The notes under the pieces were generated by a model. The model saw only the letters and a list, made by a program, of their open reading frames with translations. It ran no database searches and had not been told where the DNA came from. DNA of 64,000 nucleotides from NCBI RefSeq assembly GCF_032197885.1, contig NZ_CP134159.1:992001-1056000 (forward strand), in the 5' to 3' direction. Source of the stretch: Levilactobacillus namurensis (GTDB taxonomy: Bacteria > Bacillota > Bacilli > Lactobacillales > Lactobacillaceae). Below, in pieces: positions 1 through 8,508 of the stretch. Each line of letters begins with the position of its first letter. Position 1 is the first letter of the stretch. Position numbers and translations under genes: made by a program.

Positions 1-1
1 T

Positions 2-220
2 TATAAGGTCGAACAAGCACAAGCGGTCGCGCAAGATGTCTTCAACGCGGTGGCCCAATTATCCGTTAAGTACAATGAAAGTGTGATTCACGTCACCTTG
101 TCCATCGGTGTTTCTTCACTAGCGGTGAAGGACCGTAACCCGTTAGACTTCTACAAGCGAGTCGATGCTAACCTGTATCACTCGAAGAAAAACGGGCGGA
201 TGCAGATTACGGTCGATTAA
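2..220 (+). CDS. GGDEF-domain protein, C-terminal fragment (5' end outside window)
   Basis: Only the last 72 codons are in the window; the frame is open from base 2 to a TAA at 218-220. The visible part matches the end of a GGDEF (diguanylate cyclase) fold: the LSIGVSS strand, then a DFYKRVDANLYHSKKNGR helix and strand, equivalent to the usual 'ADxALYxAKxxGRN' tail. The GG(D/E)EF catalytic loop lies upstream, so whether the protein is an active cyclic-di-GMP synthase cannot be judged. Family assignment rests on two motifs and is fairly safe; function is not. Confidence 0.75.
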   Translation, partial: YKVEQAQAVAQDVFNAVAQLSVKYNESVIHVTLSIGVSSLAVKDRNPLDFYKRVDANLYHSKKNGRMQITVD

Positions 221-262
221 GCGCCGTGTATGAGTAGACGATTAAGATGAGGAGGCTTCTGT

Positions 263-469
263 GTGATTTTAGGCCTGTTATGCTTAGTGTTACTGTTTTT
301 CGTTTTACGGCTAGTTTTTGGCTTAGCTGGCTGGCTGTTAGGACTAGTGGGGACCGTGATTGTTGGGGGCGTGGTTTTACTAGCATTTGCGGCTCTCTTT
401 AAGGTCTTCTTACTACTGGTACTCGTGGTCGCCGGTGTCTGGGCGGCTAAAACCTTAGTTAGTCGGTGA
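263..469 (+). CDS. Small hydrophobic membrane protein, unknown function
   Basis: This 68-residue protein starts at a GTG placed 9 bases after a GAGGAG ribosome site (about 248-253). It is almost wholly hydrophobic, with two or three potential membrane segments (about residues 3-25, 26-48 and 47-63) broken by glycines and a single lysine, and it ends in a short basic tail. It follows the GGDEF gene by 42 bases and may be co-transcribed with it. No family is recognised. A bidirectional hairpin terminator follows directly, which supports it as a real last gene of the unit. Confidence 0.6.
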   Translation: MILGLLCLVLLFFVLRLVFGLAGWLLGLVGTVIVGGVVLLAFAALFKVFLLLVLVVAGVWAAKTLVSR

Positions 470-493
470 GTGGTTCCAATTTTAGACGAACAA

Positions 494-534
494 AAAGAGG
501 GGGTCAGGACCGTCAGTGTCCTAGCCTCCTCTTT
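494..534. terminator. Bidirectional terminator between convergent genes
   Basis: A 17-base imperfect inverted repeat (494-510 with 518-534) has an A-run on the left and a T-run on the right, so it can end transcription from both the small membrane protein gene and the minus-strand gene that faces it. Confidence 0.75.
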
Positions 535-544
535 AAGTCTGTGC

Positions 545-874
545 TTATTCGAATGAAAGTTCGACCAGATAAGCTCGTTGATCGACCACGTGGCCCGTGG
601 TGATCCAGACGTTTCGGTAAGCGGTCTTCGAACCGTGTGTGCGGATAAAGAAATCGTTGAGTAGGTCGCCGTGCATGGCGAGAAAGTCCTCACTCATCCG
701 GTTGACAACTAGATGACCATCCGGAAAGTAGAGGTCAACGTTGGCGACGGGAACGTCGTCAGGCACGCCTACGGTAACCACGTTACTGTTACGTTGTTGA
801 ATGAAAGCAACCTGTTGAGGATGCCGGTGAATATAGGTCAAAACGTTGTAGATGGAATCTGAATTGCTCGCCAC
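545..874 (-). CDS. Conserved-looking hypothetical protein, about 109 aa
   Basis: Soluble protein of no family I recognise, with a neutral to acidic composition, no membrane segment and no metal or nucleotide motif. The frame is open back to an ATG at 919, but that ATG has no ribosome site and the codons after it contain a promoter-like TGTTACAAT element. A GTG at 872-874 lies 11 bases after GAAGGGAG, so I take it as the start. The gene runs divergently from the ABC exporter operon and shares the 875-1039 intergenic region with it, so joint control is possible. The longer version would have 124 residues. Confidence 0.55.
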   Translation of the reverse strand: MASNSDSIYNVLTYIHRHPQQVAFIQQRNSNVVTVGVPDDVPVANVDLYFPDGHLVVNRMSEDFLAMHGDLLNDFFIRTHGSKTAYRNVWITTGHVVDQRAYLVELSFE

Positions 875-950
875 GATTTGCTTACTCCCTTCGGTGGTTA
901 TATTGTAACAAATTTTCATTGGATTACCAGTTTTGTTCGCGGGATGATAA

Positions 951-1001
951 TTGCAAATGAAGGTTATCCGAGTATAATTTTTGCATATGCTTTTTGCAAA
1001 T
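951..1001 (+). promoter_or_regulatory. lmrCD-type promoter flanked by three TTGCAWAT octamers
   Basis: TTGCAA (951-956), a 16-base spacer and TATAAT (973-978) form a good sigma-A promoter for the exporter operon. The octamers TTGCAAAT (951-958), TTGCATAT (981-988) and TTGCAAAT (994-1001) overlap the -35 and lie just after the -10. That placement would suit a repressor operator; the regulator is unknown. Confidence 0.55.
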
Positions 1002-1039
1002 TTTTATAGCGTAAATGATAGAAAGAAGGCCAAAATCAA

Positions 1040-2773
1040 ATGATGCGACTTGCCCGAAAACACCTTGATTGGTGGGCAGTGGCCCTAGCAGTGGGCTTTA
1101 TGATCGTTCAAGTAGCGTGTGACCTCTCGTTGCCCACGTTGACCTCGAATATCATCGACAAAGGGATTGCCAATAACGACATTGGCTACATCTGGCGGGT
1201 TGGTGGTCAGATGTTACTCCTGAGTTTTATCGGCGTCCTCGGGGCGGCCGGTAATGTGTATTTCGCCGCCACCCAGTCCCAGAAAATGGGGCAACGGATT
1301 CGGTCGGGAATTTTTAAAAAAGTGACGTTTGCGTCCACAGAAGAGTTTGAGACCGTGGGGAACGCTTCCCTGATTACGCGGACCACGAACGACGTAGTGC
1401 AGATTCAAAACGTCATGGTACAGATGTTACGGATGATGCTGATGGCGCCAATCATGCTGATTGGCGCGGGGGTCTTAGCTTACCTGAAGAGTCCGCGGTT
1501 AACGCTGGTCTTTTTAGTGGCGCTTCCCGTACTGGCACTCTTTACTGGAGGAATCATGTACTTTGCGGTTCCTCTGTTCAAGAGTCTGCAAAAGAAAATT
1601 GACCGGATCAACCTGATCTTCCGTGAAGGCTTGACGGGGGTCCGGGTCATTCGGGCGTTCAATCAAGACCAGTTCGAACAGGATCGGTTTGAAGGTGCCA
1701 ACCAAGACTACACCAAGACCGGGATTAAAGTCTTCATGATCGTCTCGTTGATGTTCCCCGTGATTACGTTGATTATTAGCGGGACCAACATCGGCATTGT
1801 CTGGTATGGGGGCCAATTGATTGCCCACCAGGCGATGGAAGTGGGGAACTTGGTTGCGTTTATGACTTACGCGATGCAGATCCTGATTAGCTTTATGATG
1901 GTTTCCATGGTCTTCGTCTTTGTGCCCCGGGCGCAAGCTTCAGCGGCGCGGATCAACGAAGTCATGGACCTGAAGTCGAAGATCAACGACGCGGACCAAC
2001 CCGTGGACTTACCCAGTCAGAAAGCGAGTCTGGCGTTTGACCATGTCGACTTTCGGTATACGGGCGCTGAGAAGCTGGCGTTAAGTGACGTGAACTTCTC
2101 GGCCCAAGCCGGCCAGACCGTTGCCATTATTGGTGGAACGGGGTCTGGTAAATCAACGCTGGTCAACCTGATTCCGCGGTTATTTGACCCCGAGAGCGGG
2201 CAAATTCGCCTGAACGGGGTGGGCTTGACGGCTGTTAGTCAGCAGGCCTTACACCAGGCAATCTCCATCACCCAGCAAAAGGCCGTCCTCTTCTCCGGAA
2301 CGATTCGGAGCAACATGGTCTATGGGATGGCGGACGCGACGGATGACCAGATCTGGCACGCGTTAACGGTGGCTCAAGCGGCTGACTTCACGAAAGAAGC
2401 CGGCGGACTGGACGCGGTGGTTGAACAAAACGGGGATAACTTCTCCGGTGGTCAGCGCCAGCGGTTGGTCATTGCGCGGACGATTCTGAAACGGGCCAGT
2501 GTCTACGTCTTTGACGATTCCTTCTCCGCGCTGGACTTCAAGACCGATGCGTTGCTACGGCAACAGTTACGGCAAGATGCCCAGGTACAGGCTGGGGTGA
2601 CGGTCATCGTTGCACAACGGGTCTCGACCGTTGCGGATGCGGACCTCATCTTGGTTATTGATGGTGGAAAGATTGTGGGCCAAGGTACCCATGAGGAATT
2701 AAAAGCTCATAATAAGACTTATCAAGAAATTCTAGAATCACAACTGCGGAAGGGAGATGCTGTCGATGCGTAA
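1040..2773 (+). CDS. Heterodimeric ABC exporter subunit, LmrC-like, with degenerate catalytic site
   Basis: Fused permease-ATPase half transporter of 577 residues: six membrane helices in about residues 10-300 (ABC transporter type 1 fold) and a nucleotide-binding domain from about 335. Walker A is GGTGSGKST with K371, the signature is FSGGQRQR from S469, and Walker B ends in FDDS, so the catalytic glutamate is Asp (D493). That substitution is the hallmark of the LmrC/TM287 half of asymmetric exporters such as LmrCD. The stop overlaps the start of the partner gene. The likely role is efflux of drugs, bile acids or lipids; the substrate cannot be read from sequence. ATG at 1040 follows AGAAGG; the adjacent ATG at 1043 is equally possible. 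Confidence 0.88.
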   Translation: MMRLARKHLDWWAVALAVGFMIVQVACDLSLPTLTSNIIDKGIANNDIGYIWRVGGQMLLLSFIGVLGAAGNVYFAATQSQKMGQRIRSGIFKKVTFASTEEFETVGNASLITRTTNDVVQIQNVMVQMLRMMLMAPIMLIGAGVLAYLKSPRLTLVFLVALPVLALFTGGIMYFAVPLFKSLQKKIDRINLIFREGLTGVRVIRAFNQDQFEQDRFEGANQDYTKTGIKVFMIVSLMFPVITLIISGTNIGIVWYGGQLIAHQAMEVGNLVAFMTYAMQILISFMMVSMVFVFVPRAQASAARINEVMDLKSKINDADQPVDLPSQKASLAFDHVDFRYTGAEKLALSDVNFSAQAGQTVAIIGGTGSGKSTLVNLIPRLFDPESGQIRLNGVGLTAVSQQALHQAISITQQKAVLFSGTIRSNMVYGMADATDDQIWHALTVAQAADFTKEAGGLDAVVEQNGDNFSGGQRQRLVIARTILKRASVYVFDDSFSALDFKTDALLRQQLRQDAQVQAGVTVIVAQRVSTVADADLILVIDGGKIVGQGTHEELKAHNKTYQEILESQLRKGDAVDA

Positions 2774-4604
2774 TGGACGCGGTTCAGCGACGATTCAACG
2801 CCCCCAGAGTTTTTGGAAGACCACGGGACGCCTCTTTCGCTACATGAAGCCTTGGCTGTTGGGTATTTTAGTGGTGTTGATCTTTGCCGCAGCTTCGGTT
2901 ATTTTACAAATTCGGACGCCTAAAATTTTAGGGGAAGCCACCACGGAACTCTTTAAAGGGGTCATGAAGGGGACGGCTGAACTCAAGGCCGGTATCGGCC
3001 TAACCAGTCTACCCGTTAACTTTGGCAAGATTGGCCACATTTTGGTCATTGTCGCAATTTTGTACGTGGGTTCCGCGCTGTTTGGGATTATCCAGCAAGT
3101 CATCATGAACTGGATTGCCCAAAAGGTGGTCTACCAATTGCGGCGTGACCTGAAAGACAAGATGCAACATCTGCCAATCAACTACTATGATACGCATAGT
3201 AACGGGGACTTGATGTCCCGGATGGCCAACGATATGGATAACATTGGGGGCACGTTGCAACAGACGCTGTCACAAATGGTGACCAGTGTTCTGACCTTCT
3301 TTGGGGTCTTGTACATGATGCTGACCATTAGTGGCTGGTTGACCCTGGTGGCGTTGATCTCGGTACCGCTGAGTCTACTGGTGGTCATGATCGTGGCACC
3401 ACGGTCGCAGAAGTTCTTCGCGAGTCAACAAAAGAATCTTGGGTTGTTGAACAACACGGTTGAAGAGACTTACGCGGGGCATACCGTGATCAAGACCTTT
3501 AACCAAGAAGGCAACGCCCAAGAACAGTTCGAAGAGCATAATCAAAAGTACTACAAGTCAGCTTGGAAGGCCCAGTTCGTCTCCAGTCTGATCTTTCCGT
3601 TGATGAACTTCGTTAAGAACTTGGATTACCTGGCTGTCGCCGTTATCGGGGGCATTCAGGTTGCCAACGGCCAAGTGACGTTGGGGAACGTGCAAGCCTT
3701 CTTGCAATACACCAACCAATTCTCACAGCCGATTACGCAGATGGCGAACTTGACCAACACGATTCAGGCCACGATTGCGTCTGCTGAACGGGTCTTTGCG
3801 GTTCTGGATGAAGACGATATGCCGAATACCGCGACGGCTGAGTTACCGGCTCAAACGACGACGGATCAGGTGATTGAATTCGATCACGTAAACTTCCAGT
3901 ATGTGCCGGAAAAGCCGCTGATTGAGGACTTTAATCTGAAGGTCAAGCCGGGCGCGATGGTGGCCATCGTGGGACCCACGGGGGCCGGTAAGACCACGAT
4001 CATTAACCTGCTGGAACGGTTCTACGACGTGGACAGTGGTCAGATCAAGTATCGCGGGCAAGACACCCACGCGGTCTCCCGTACGGATCTGCGCAAGCAC
4101 TTTGCCATGGTTTTGCAGGATACCTGGCTCTTCACCGGGACCATCTTCGATAACATCAAGTATGGTCGCGAGGATGCGACGGCGGATGACGTGTACGCAG
4201 CGGCGAAGGCAGCCCATGCCGATACCTTTATTCGGCAGTTACCCCAAGGGTACGACACGATCTTAAACGAAGCGGCCACGAACATTTCTCAAGGACAACG
4301 GCAGCTGTTGACGATTGCCCGCGCCTTTGTGGCTGATCCGGACGTATTAATCCTGGATGAGGCCACGAGTTCCGTGGATACGCGGACGGAAATGCTGATT
4401 CAACAGGCCATGACCCGGTTACTTTCCGGGCGGACCAGCTTCGTGGTGGCCCACCGGTTGTCGACGATTCAAAATGCGGAAAACATCGTGGTCATGAACC
4501 ATGGTCAAATTGTCGAAACGGGGAACCATCAGAGCTTGTTGGCGGCTAACGGTTTCTACGCGGATCTGTATAACAGTCAGTTTGCGGGAAATAATCTCGC
4601 TTAA
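2766..4604 (+). CDS. Heterodimeric ABC exporter subunit, LmrD-like, with catalytic glutamate
   Basis: Partner half transporter of 612 residues. The membrane domain covers about residues 30-330, with an extended first loop. The ATPase domain has Walker A GPTGAGKTT (K409), Walker B LILDEATSS with the intact catalytic glutamate E532, and an ISQGQRQL signature in place of LSGGQ, as expected for the LmrD side of an LmrCD pair. I place the start at ATG 2766, 9 bases after GGGAG; an ATG at 2757 in the same frame is too close to that site. The gene overlaps lmrC-like by 8 bases, which implies translational coupling and equal amounts of both halves. Confidence 0.88.
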   Translation: MRNGRGSATIQRPQSFWKTTGRLFRYMKPWLLGILVVLIFAAASVILQIRTPKILGEATTELFKGVMKGTAELKAGIGLTSLPVNFGKIGHILVIVAILYVGSALFGIIQQVIMNWIAQKVVYQLRRDLKDKMQHLPINYYDTHSNGDLMSRMANDMDNIGGTLQQTLSQMVTSVLTFFGVLYMMLTISGWLTLVALISVPLSLLVVMIVAPRSQKFFASQQKNLGLLNNTVEETYAGHTVIKTFNQEGNAQEQFEEHNQKYYKSAWKAQFVSSLIFPLMNFVKNLDYLAVAVIGGIQVANGQVTLGNVQAFLQYTNQFSQPITQMANLTNTIQATIASAERVFAVLDEDDMPNTATAELPAQTTTDQVIEFDHVNFQYVPEKPLIEDFNLKVKPGAMVAIVGPTGAGKTTIINLLERFYDVDSGQIKYRGQDTHAVSRTDLRKHFAMVLQDTWLFTGTIFDNIKYGREDATADDVYAAAKAAHADTFIRQLPQGYDTILNEAATNISQGQRQLLTIARAFVADPDVLILDEATSSVDTRTEMLIQQAMTRLLSGRTSFVVAHRLSTIQNAENIVVMNHGQIVETGNHQSLLAANGFYADLYNSQFAGNNLA

Positions 4605-4633
4605 TTCAAGTCGGGATGCCCTGATCATCCTGG

Positions 4634-4665
4634 GACGTGTGGCGTTGCGCTGCACGTCTTTTTTA
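4634..4665 (+). terminator. Terminator of the exporter operon
   Basis: GACGTG and CACGTC pair around a 13-base GC-rich loop and are followed by six T, 30 bases after the stop codon. Confidence 0.7.
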
Positions 4666-4746
4666 TTTAGCATCATTTTGGCTTGAGAATTGCCTTTCGA
4701 CCGGGAATGCGGTTAAATAAAAGGCAGAAGAAAGCGAGGAGATTAG

Positions 4747-5766
4747 ATGGCATATCAGGCGACCAAGGCGGCTTTACAGCGGTTGGTGGATGAACACGTG
4801 GTCCCCGGGGTCAGCTATGCCCTGATTGATGGCAATCAGGTGGAAACGGGCGCCCTGGGACTGGCGGCCGTGGTCCCGCAACCGGAGACGTTAACTCCGG
4901 GGATGACTTATGATTTGGCATCACTGACCAAGGTCGTGGGCACGTTGACCGTCACGCTGCAACTCTTGGCAGAGGGGCGATTAACGTTGGACGCCCCCAT
5001 CACACGGTGGCTACCGGACTGGACGGACGACCGGGTCACGGTTCGGCATTTACTGACCCACACGTCGGGAATCGTGGGGTACATCCCGCATCGCAACCAG
5101 TTGAACGCTGCGGAGCTGACCAAGGCGCTCTATACGCTGCACGTGGGACCCACGTTCAACCGGAAGATGGTGTATGCGGATGTCAACTATATCCTGATGG
5201 GGTGGTTGATCGAGGCGCTATTGGGCGAGCCCGTTCAACTGGCGATCAAACGGCGCGTTTTGGTCCCGTTGGGGATGATCCATAGTACGTTCACCCCGAT
5301 GAACGCCATGCAATGCGTTCCTACAGCGGTGACACCTGAGCGGGGGGTGATTCGGGGGACCGTCCATGATCCGAAAGGGTACGTACTCCAACGGCGGTGT
5401 GGTTCGGCGGGGCTCTTCAGCACCGTCGACGACCTGGTCCGCTTCTGTCAGGCGATGCTTCATCCCGAACAGGCTGCGGCGGTCTTGCCGCCTGACTGGA
5501 TTCACCGGTTAGTGGGGGATTGGACGCCGGATGGCCACGCTGGTCGGTCGTTGGGCTGGGCCCTAACGGCAACGCAGTGGCCTACCCCTCATCGGGTCTT
5601 GTGGCACTCGGGCTTCACGGGGACCTACCTGGTGATCGATCCGCAGCAGCAACAGGCCATGGTCTTCTTGACCAACCGGGTGCACCCGCAAGCACCTAAC
5701 TTGCCTTACTTGGATCAGCGTAACGCCGTGATTGGGACTTACTTGGCCGAAAAGGCCGGTGTTTAA
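4747..5766 (+). CDS. Serine beta-lactamase-like hydrolase (class C / DD-peptidase fold)
   Basis: Protein of 339 residues with the three active-site motifs of the beta-lactamase/transpeptidase-like family: S59-L-T-K62 (nucleophile and general base), Y143-A-D in place of YxN, and HSG near residue 295 in place of KTG. No signal peptide or membrane anchor is visible, so it is probably cytoplasmic and acts as an esterase or peptidase rather than a secreted lactamase. ATG 4747 follows GCGAGGAG. It sits alone between the exporter operon and arsC. Substrate unknown. Confidence 0.82.
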   Translation: MAYQATKAALQRLVDEHVVPGVSYALIDGNQVETGALGLAAVVPQPETLTPGMTYDLASLTKVVGTLTVTLQLLAEGRLTLDAPITRWLPDWTDDRVTVRHLLTHTSGIVGYIPHRNQLNAAELTKALYTLHVGPTFNRKMVYADVNYILMGWLIEALLGEPVQLAIKRRVLVPLGMIHSTFTPMNAMQCVPTAVTPERGVIRGTVHDPKGYVLQRRCGSAGLFSTVDDLVRFCQAMLHPEQAAAVLPPDWIHRLVGDWTPDGHAGRSLGWALTATQWPTPHRVLWHSGFTGTYLVIDPQQQQAMVFLTNRVHPQAPNLPYLDQRNAVIGTYLAEKAGV

Positions 5767-5790
5767 CCAAAACTTTGTGGAGGAATCAGG

Positions 5791-6207
5791 ATGGCTAAGA
5801 TTTACTTTCTTTGTACCGGCAATTCGTGTCGTAGTCAAATGGCAGAAGGGTTTGCTCGACAATTGCTCCCCGCTACCTGGCAGGTCGCCAGCGCGGGACT
5901 GGAAGCGCAGGGGGTGAACCCCCGGGCCATTAGCGTGATGCAGGAAGTGGGCGTGGATATCTCGGCCCAACAATCAACGCGTCTGGATTCGTCCGCGTTG
6001 GCCCAAGCAACCATGATTGTGACGCTATGCGGGGATGCGCGTGACCATTGTCCGGTCACGCCGGCCACGGTCACCCGCGAGCATTGGCCCTTACCCGACC
6101 CGGCGCAAGCAACGGGAACGCCGGAACAGCAACTGGCGGTCTTTCGGGCCGTTCGGGATGAGATTCGGCAACGGGTGGTCGCCTTAGCGCGACAGTTAGC
6201 AGATTGA
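5791..6207 (+). CDS. arsC: Arsenate reductase, thioredoxin-coupled type (LMW phosphatase fold)
   Basis: The 138-residue protein begins with the P-loop C8-T-G-N-S-C13-R and carries the redox pair C80 and C87 in the [11 protein letters not shown] segment. Their spacing from C8 equals that of C10, C82 and C89 in plasmid pI258 ArsC, which marks a thioredoxin-linked arsenate reductase and not a plain tyrosine phosphatase. It would reduce arsenate to arsenite. No arsR or arsenite pump gene is next to it, so export must depend on genes elsewhere, or the protein may serve another phosphatase or redox role. It lies 24 bases after the beta-lactamase-like gene and could be co-transcribed. Confidence 0.82.
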   Translation: MAKIYFLCTGNSCRSQMAEGFARQLLPATWQVASAGLEAQGVNPRAISVMQEVGVDISAQQSTRLDSSALAQATMIVTLCGDARDHCPVTPATVTREHWPLPDPAQATGTPEQQLAVFRAVRDEIRQRVVALARQLAD

Positions 6208-6226
6208 AAATATGACGAAAAGACGC

Positions 6227-6261
6227 AAAAAAGGCGTGAGAGCTAGTCTCACGCCTTTTTT
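6227..6261. terminator. Bidirectional terminator between arsC and gatD
   Basis: A perfect 15-base stem (6227-6241 with 6247-6261) encloses a 5-base loop, with A6 on one side and T6 on the other. It serves both converging genes. Confidence 0.9.
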
Positions 6262-6270
6262 GGTGGTGTC

Positions 6271-6975
6271 TTAGAAAGTTGCTGGGATGGGGAGGGCTTC
6301 TTGTTGACTGAAGTCCTGGTTCGGGAACTTGCGTTTGAGCGCCGCAACCAAGAGGTGCTTAGCGATGTCCCCGTTCCGGGTCAGGATTGGGCCGTGGAAG
6401 TAGGAACAGTAGACGTTCTTGTAAATGGCGCCTTCAGTCCCGTCTTCGCCATTATTCCCTTTACCAGAAATCACGTTTCCTAGTGGACGTTCACCTTGGC
6501 CGATGAAGGTTCGTCCCTGGTGGTTCTCAAAGCCGTGGTAGGTCTCACCCGTTTCGGCATTCTTAATCACGATATTACCAATAAACCGGTGGTTATCCTG
6601 CTTCAGGGTGTAATGGTCGAGGGCCCCGATTCCGGGAAGCTTTTCGCCATCCGCGCCGATGTAATAGTGACCAAGCAGTTGGTAGCCACCACAGATCGCC
6701 AGTAGTGGGCCGTCGGATTCAATGAACTTGGTCAGTTCGGCCTTTTTGGTCTGAATATCCTTAGCCACAATGGTCTGCTCAAAATCTTGGCCCCCACCGA
6801 AGAAAGCCAGATCGTAATCGGCAGCGTGGAAGTCTTCTTCTAGGCTGACGATCTTAACGTGTAACTTAACGTCCATTTGTTTGGCGTAGTAGTTCAACGC
6901 TAAGATGTTGCCGACATCACCGTAAGTGTTCATCAGGTCGCCGTACAGGTGGGCGACGTTTAAATCGTAAGTCAT
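6271..6975 (-). CDS. gatD: Lipid II isoglutaminyl synthase, glutaminase subunit GatD
   Basis: CobB/CobQ-like class I glutamine amidotransferase of 234 residues. The nucleophile C95 is in LLAICGGYQ and the catalytic histidine H194 is in YFHGP, close to the C94/H189 reported for GatD of cocci. GatD releases ammonia from glutamine and passes it to MurT, which amidates the D-Glu of lipid II to D-isoglutamine. The start ATG overlaps the stop of murT (ATGA), so the two are translationally coupled. Confidence 0.93.
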   Translation of the reverse strand: MTYDLNVAHLYGDLMNTYGDVGNILALNYYAKQMDVKLHVKIVSLEEDFHAADYDLAFFGGGQDFEQTIVAKDIQTKKAELTKFIESDGPLLAICGGYQLLGHYYIGADGEKLPGIGALDHYTLKQDNHRFIGNIVIKNAETGETYHGFENHQGRTFIGQGERPLGNVISGKGNNGEDGTEGAIYKNVYCSYFHGPILTRNGDIAKHLLVAALKRKFPNQDFSQQEALPIPATF

Positions 6976-8321
6976 ACGCCGAGTCCCTCCTTAATGTAGC
7001 CTTTGCTGGCTAAAATTTTACGCATTTGTAACATGGCCGTGTAGGTTGCCAGGACGTAAACGCGCTGGGTCGGGACCGTTTTGATGCGTTCGACGACCTT
7101 TTCCAGGTCCGGTTCGACGATGTGCTTATCGTCAGGCACACCGGCAACCTTGAGCCGGAACGTGATATCCTTGTACCGTTCGCCCCCGGTAATGAAGGTT
7201 GGAATATTCAGTCCGGCCAGCTGTTCGAAGTCACCGTCCCAGATCCAACTGGTATCGATTCCGTCCGCGTAGTTCGCGTTGAGGAGACCGACGAAGGAGA
7301 AGGGGTGCTGGTCCGTACTGATCATGTGGAGCACTTGGTCCAGCCCAACGGGGTTCTTGACCAAGATGATGGTGACCTGCTTGCCATCGACGTCGATGAC
7401 TTCTTGGCGTCCAAAGACCCGCTCATTTGCCGTAAAGGCGTGTGCAATCTGGTCAGGGGTGACGTCCAGAAAACGGCCCACAGCGTAAGCCGCTAAGGCG
7501 TTGTAGATGTTATAGGTCCCACCCACGTGAATCGTGAAGGGATGGCCGTCCACGTCGAACTGTGACGATGTCGGGGTCTGTTCCCCCAACTTGGTTAGAC
7601 GATAGGTCAACTCAGGCCGTTCGAACCCACAGTTGGGGCAGAAGTACTTACCTTGGTTACTGTAGGTTAAGGAATGGTAGTGGAGAATGTGTTGACAGTT
7701 GGGGCACAGGACCCCATCGGTGTTCGGCTTGGCCTTGAAGTCCTGGTCAGGCTGGTCGTCGAATCCGTAGTATTGAATGGGGTTCGGCAGTTGTTTCGAA
7801 TTGAAGATGGGAGAGTCCCCGTTGGCGATGATGGTGGCTTTAGGAGCCAGGGCAACGCCATCTAAGATTTTTTGGTAAGTAGTGTAGATTTCACCGTACC
7901 GGTCCATTTGGTCCCGGAAAATATTGGTGAACACGAACGCTTTAGGCTGGATATAGGTCGTGACCTTGATCACGTTGGCTTCGTCCACCTCCAGCACTGC
8001 TAGGGGCCGACCAGTCTTCGGCCGTTTGGCATTCAAGAAGGTCGTGACAATTCCTTGTTCCATGTTCGACCCCGTGGGATTGGTGAGAATGGAGGGGTAC
8101 TTTTCGTGGAGGACGGAAACCGTTAGTGCGGTCGTCAACGTTTTACCGTTGGTGCCCGTGATGACGATTACGTCGTATTTGGCGCCCAGAGACCGCAGAA
8201 TCTGCGGATCTAACTTGAGCGTAATTTTACCTGGTAGAGAACTTCCACCGTGTAGAAACGTGTGGAGAAACCAGTAAGATGATCTCCCCGCAAAGGTGGC
8301 AACGCCGCTTCTCAATGACAT
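6972..8321 (-). CDS. murT: Lipid II isoglutaminyl synthase, Mur-ligase-like subunit MurT
   Basis: Protein of 449 residues. The ATP-binding loop is TGTNGKT (K60) in a Mur ligase central domain. It has the inserted Cys4 zinc ribbon typical of MurT (C206, C209, C228, C231) and a C-terminal MurT domain (DUF1727). It activates the alpha-carboxyl of D-Glu in lipid II with ATP and uses ammonia from GatD. Amidated stem peptides are needed for efficient cross-linking in Gram-positive cells. AAGGAG lies 11 bases before ATG 8321. Upstream on the minus strand, TGCTAAAAT is a plausible extended -10. Confidence 0.94.
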   Translation of the reverse strand: MSLRSGVATFAGRSSYWFLHTFLHGGSSLPGKITLKLDPQILRSLGAKYDVIVITGTNGKTLTTALTVSVLHEKYPSILTNPTGSNMEQGIVTTFLNAKRPKTGRPLAVLEVDEANVIKVTTYIQPKAFVFTNIFRDQMDRYGEIYTTYQKILDGVALAPKATIIANGDSPIFNSKQLPNPIQYYGFDDQPDQDFKAKPNTDGVLCPNCQHILHYHSLTYSNQGKYFCPNCGFERPELTYRLTKLGEQTPTSSQFDVDGHPFTIHVGGTYNIYNALAAYAVGRFLDVTPDQIAHAFTANERVFGRQEVIDVDGKQVTIILVKNPVGLDQVLHMISTDQHPFSFVGLLNANYADGIDTSWIWDGDFEQLAGLNIPTFITGGERYKDITFRLKVAGVPDDKHIVEPDLEKVVERIKTVPTQRVYVLATYTAMLQMRKILASKGYIKEGLGV

Positions 8322-8470
8322 GGATGATTTCGCTCCTTAATAAAACTAGGTTCATATTCAAGGCTTAATTTTAGCATTTTTTAGCGGAATCGGGGAGTGA
8401 AAGCCTTGAACTTTGCGAAAAAGCAAGGAAAGAATCCAAATGGCCGGTCGAATTTTTTATGAGAATCGGC

Positions 8471-8476
8471 TATAAT
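8471..8476 (+). promoter_or_regulatory. tdk promoter, -10 element
   Basis: TATAAT lies 33 bases before the tdk GTG. No good -35 is visible at 17 bases upstream, so strength is uncertain. Confidence 0.5.
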
Positions 8477-8508
8477 AGATTGAAAACTGTCAAAAAGGTG
8501 GGAGAAAC

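Noticed and set aside
217..693. Minus-strand 158-codon frame
   Set aside because: It crosses the 68-residue gene and the bidirectional terminator, is Thr/Lys/Pro-rich in the manner of a shadow frame, and has no ribosome site.
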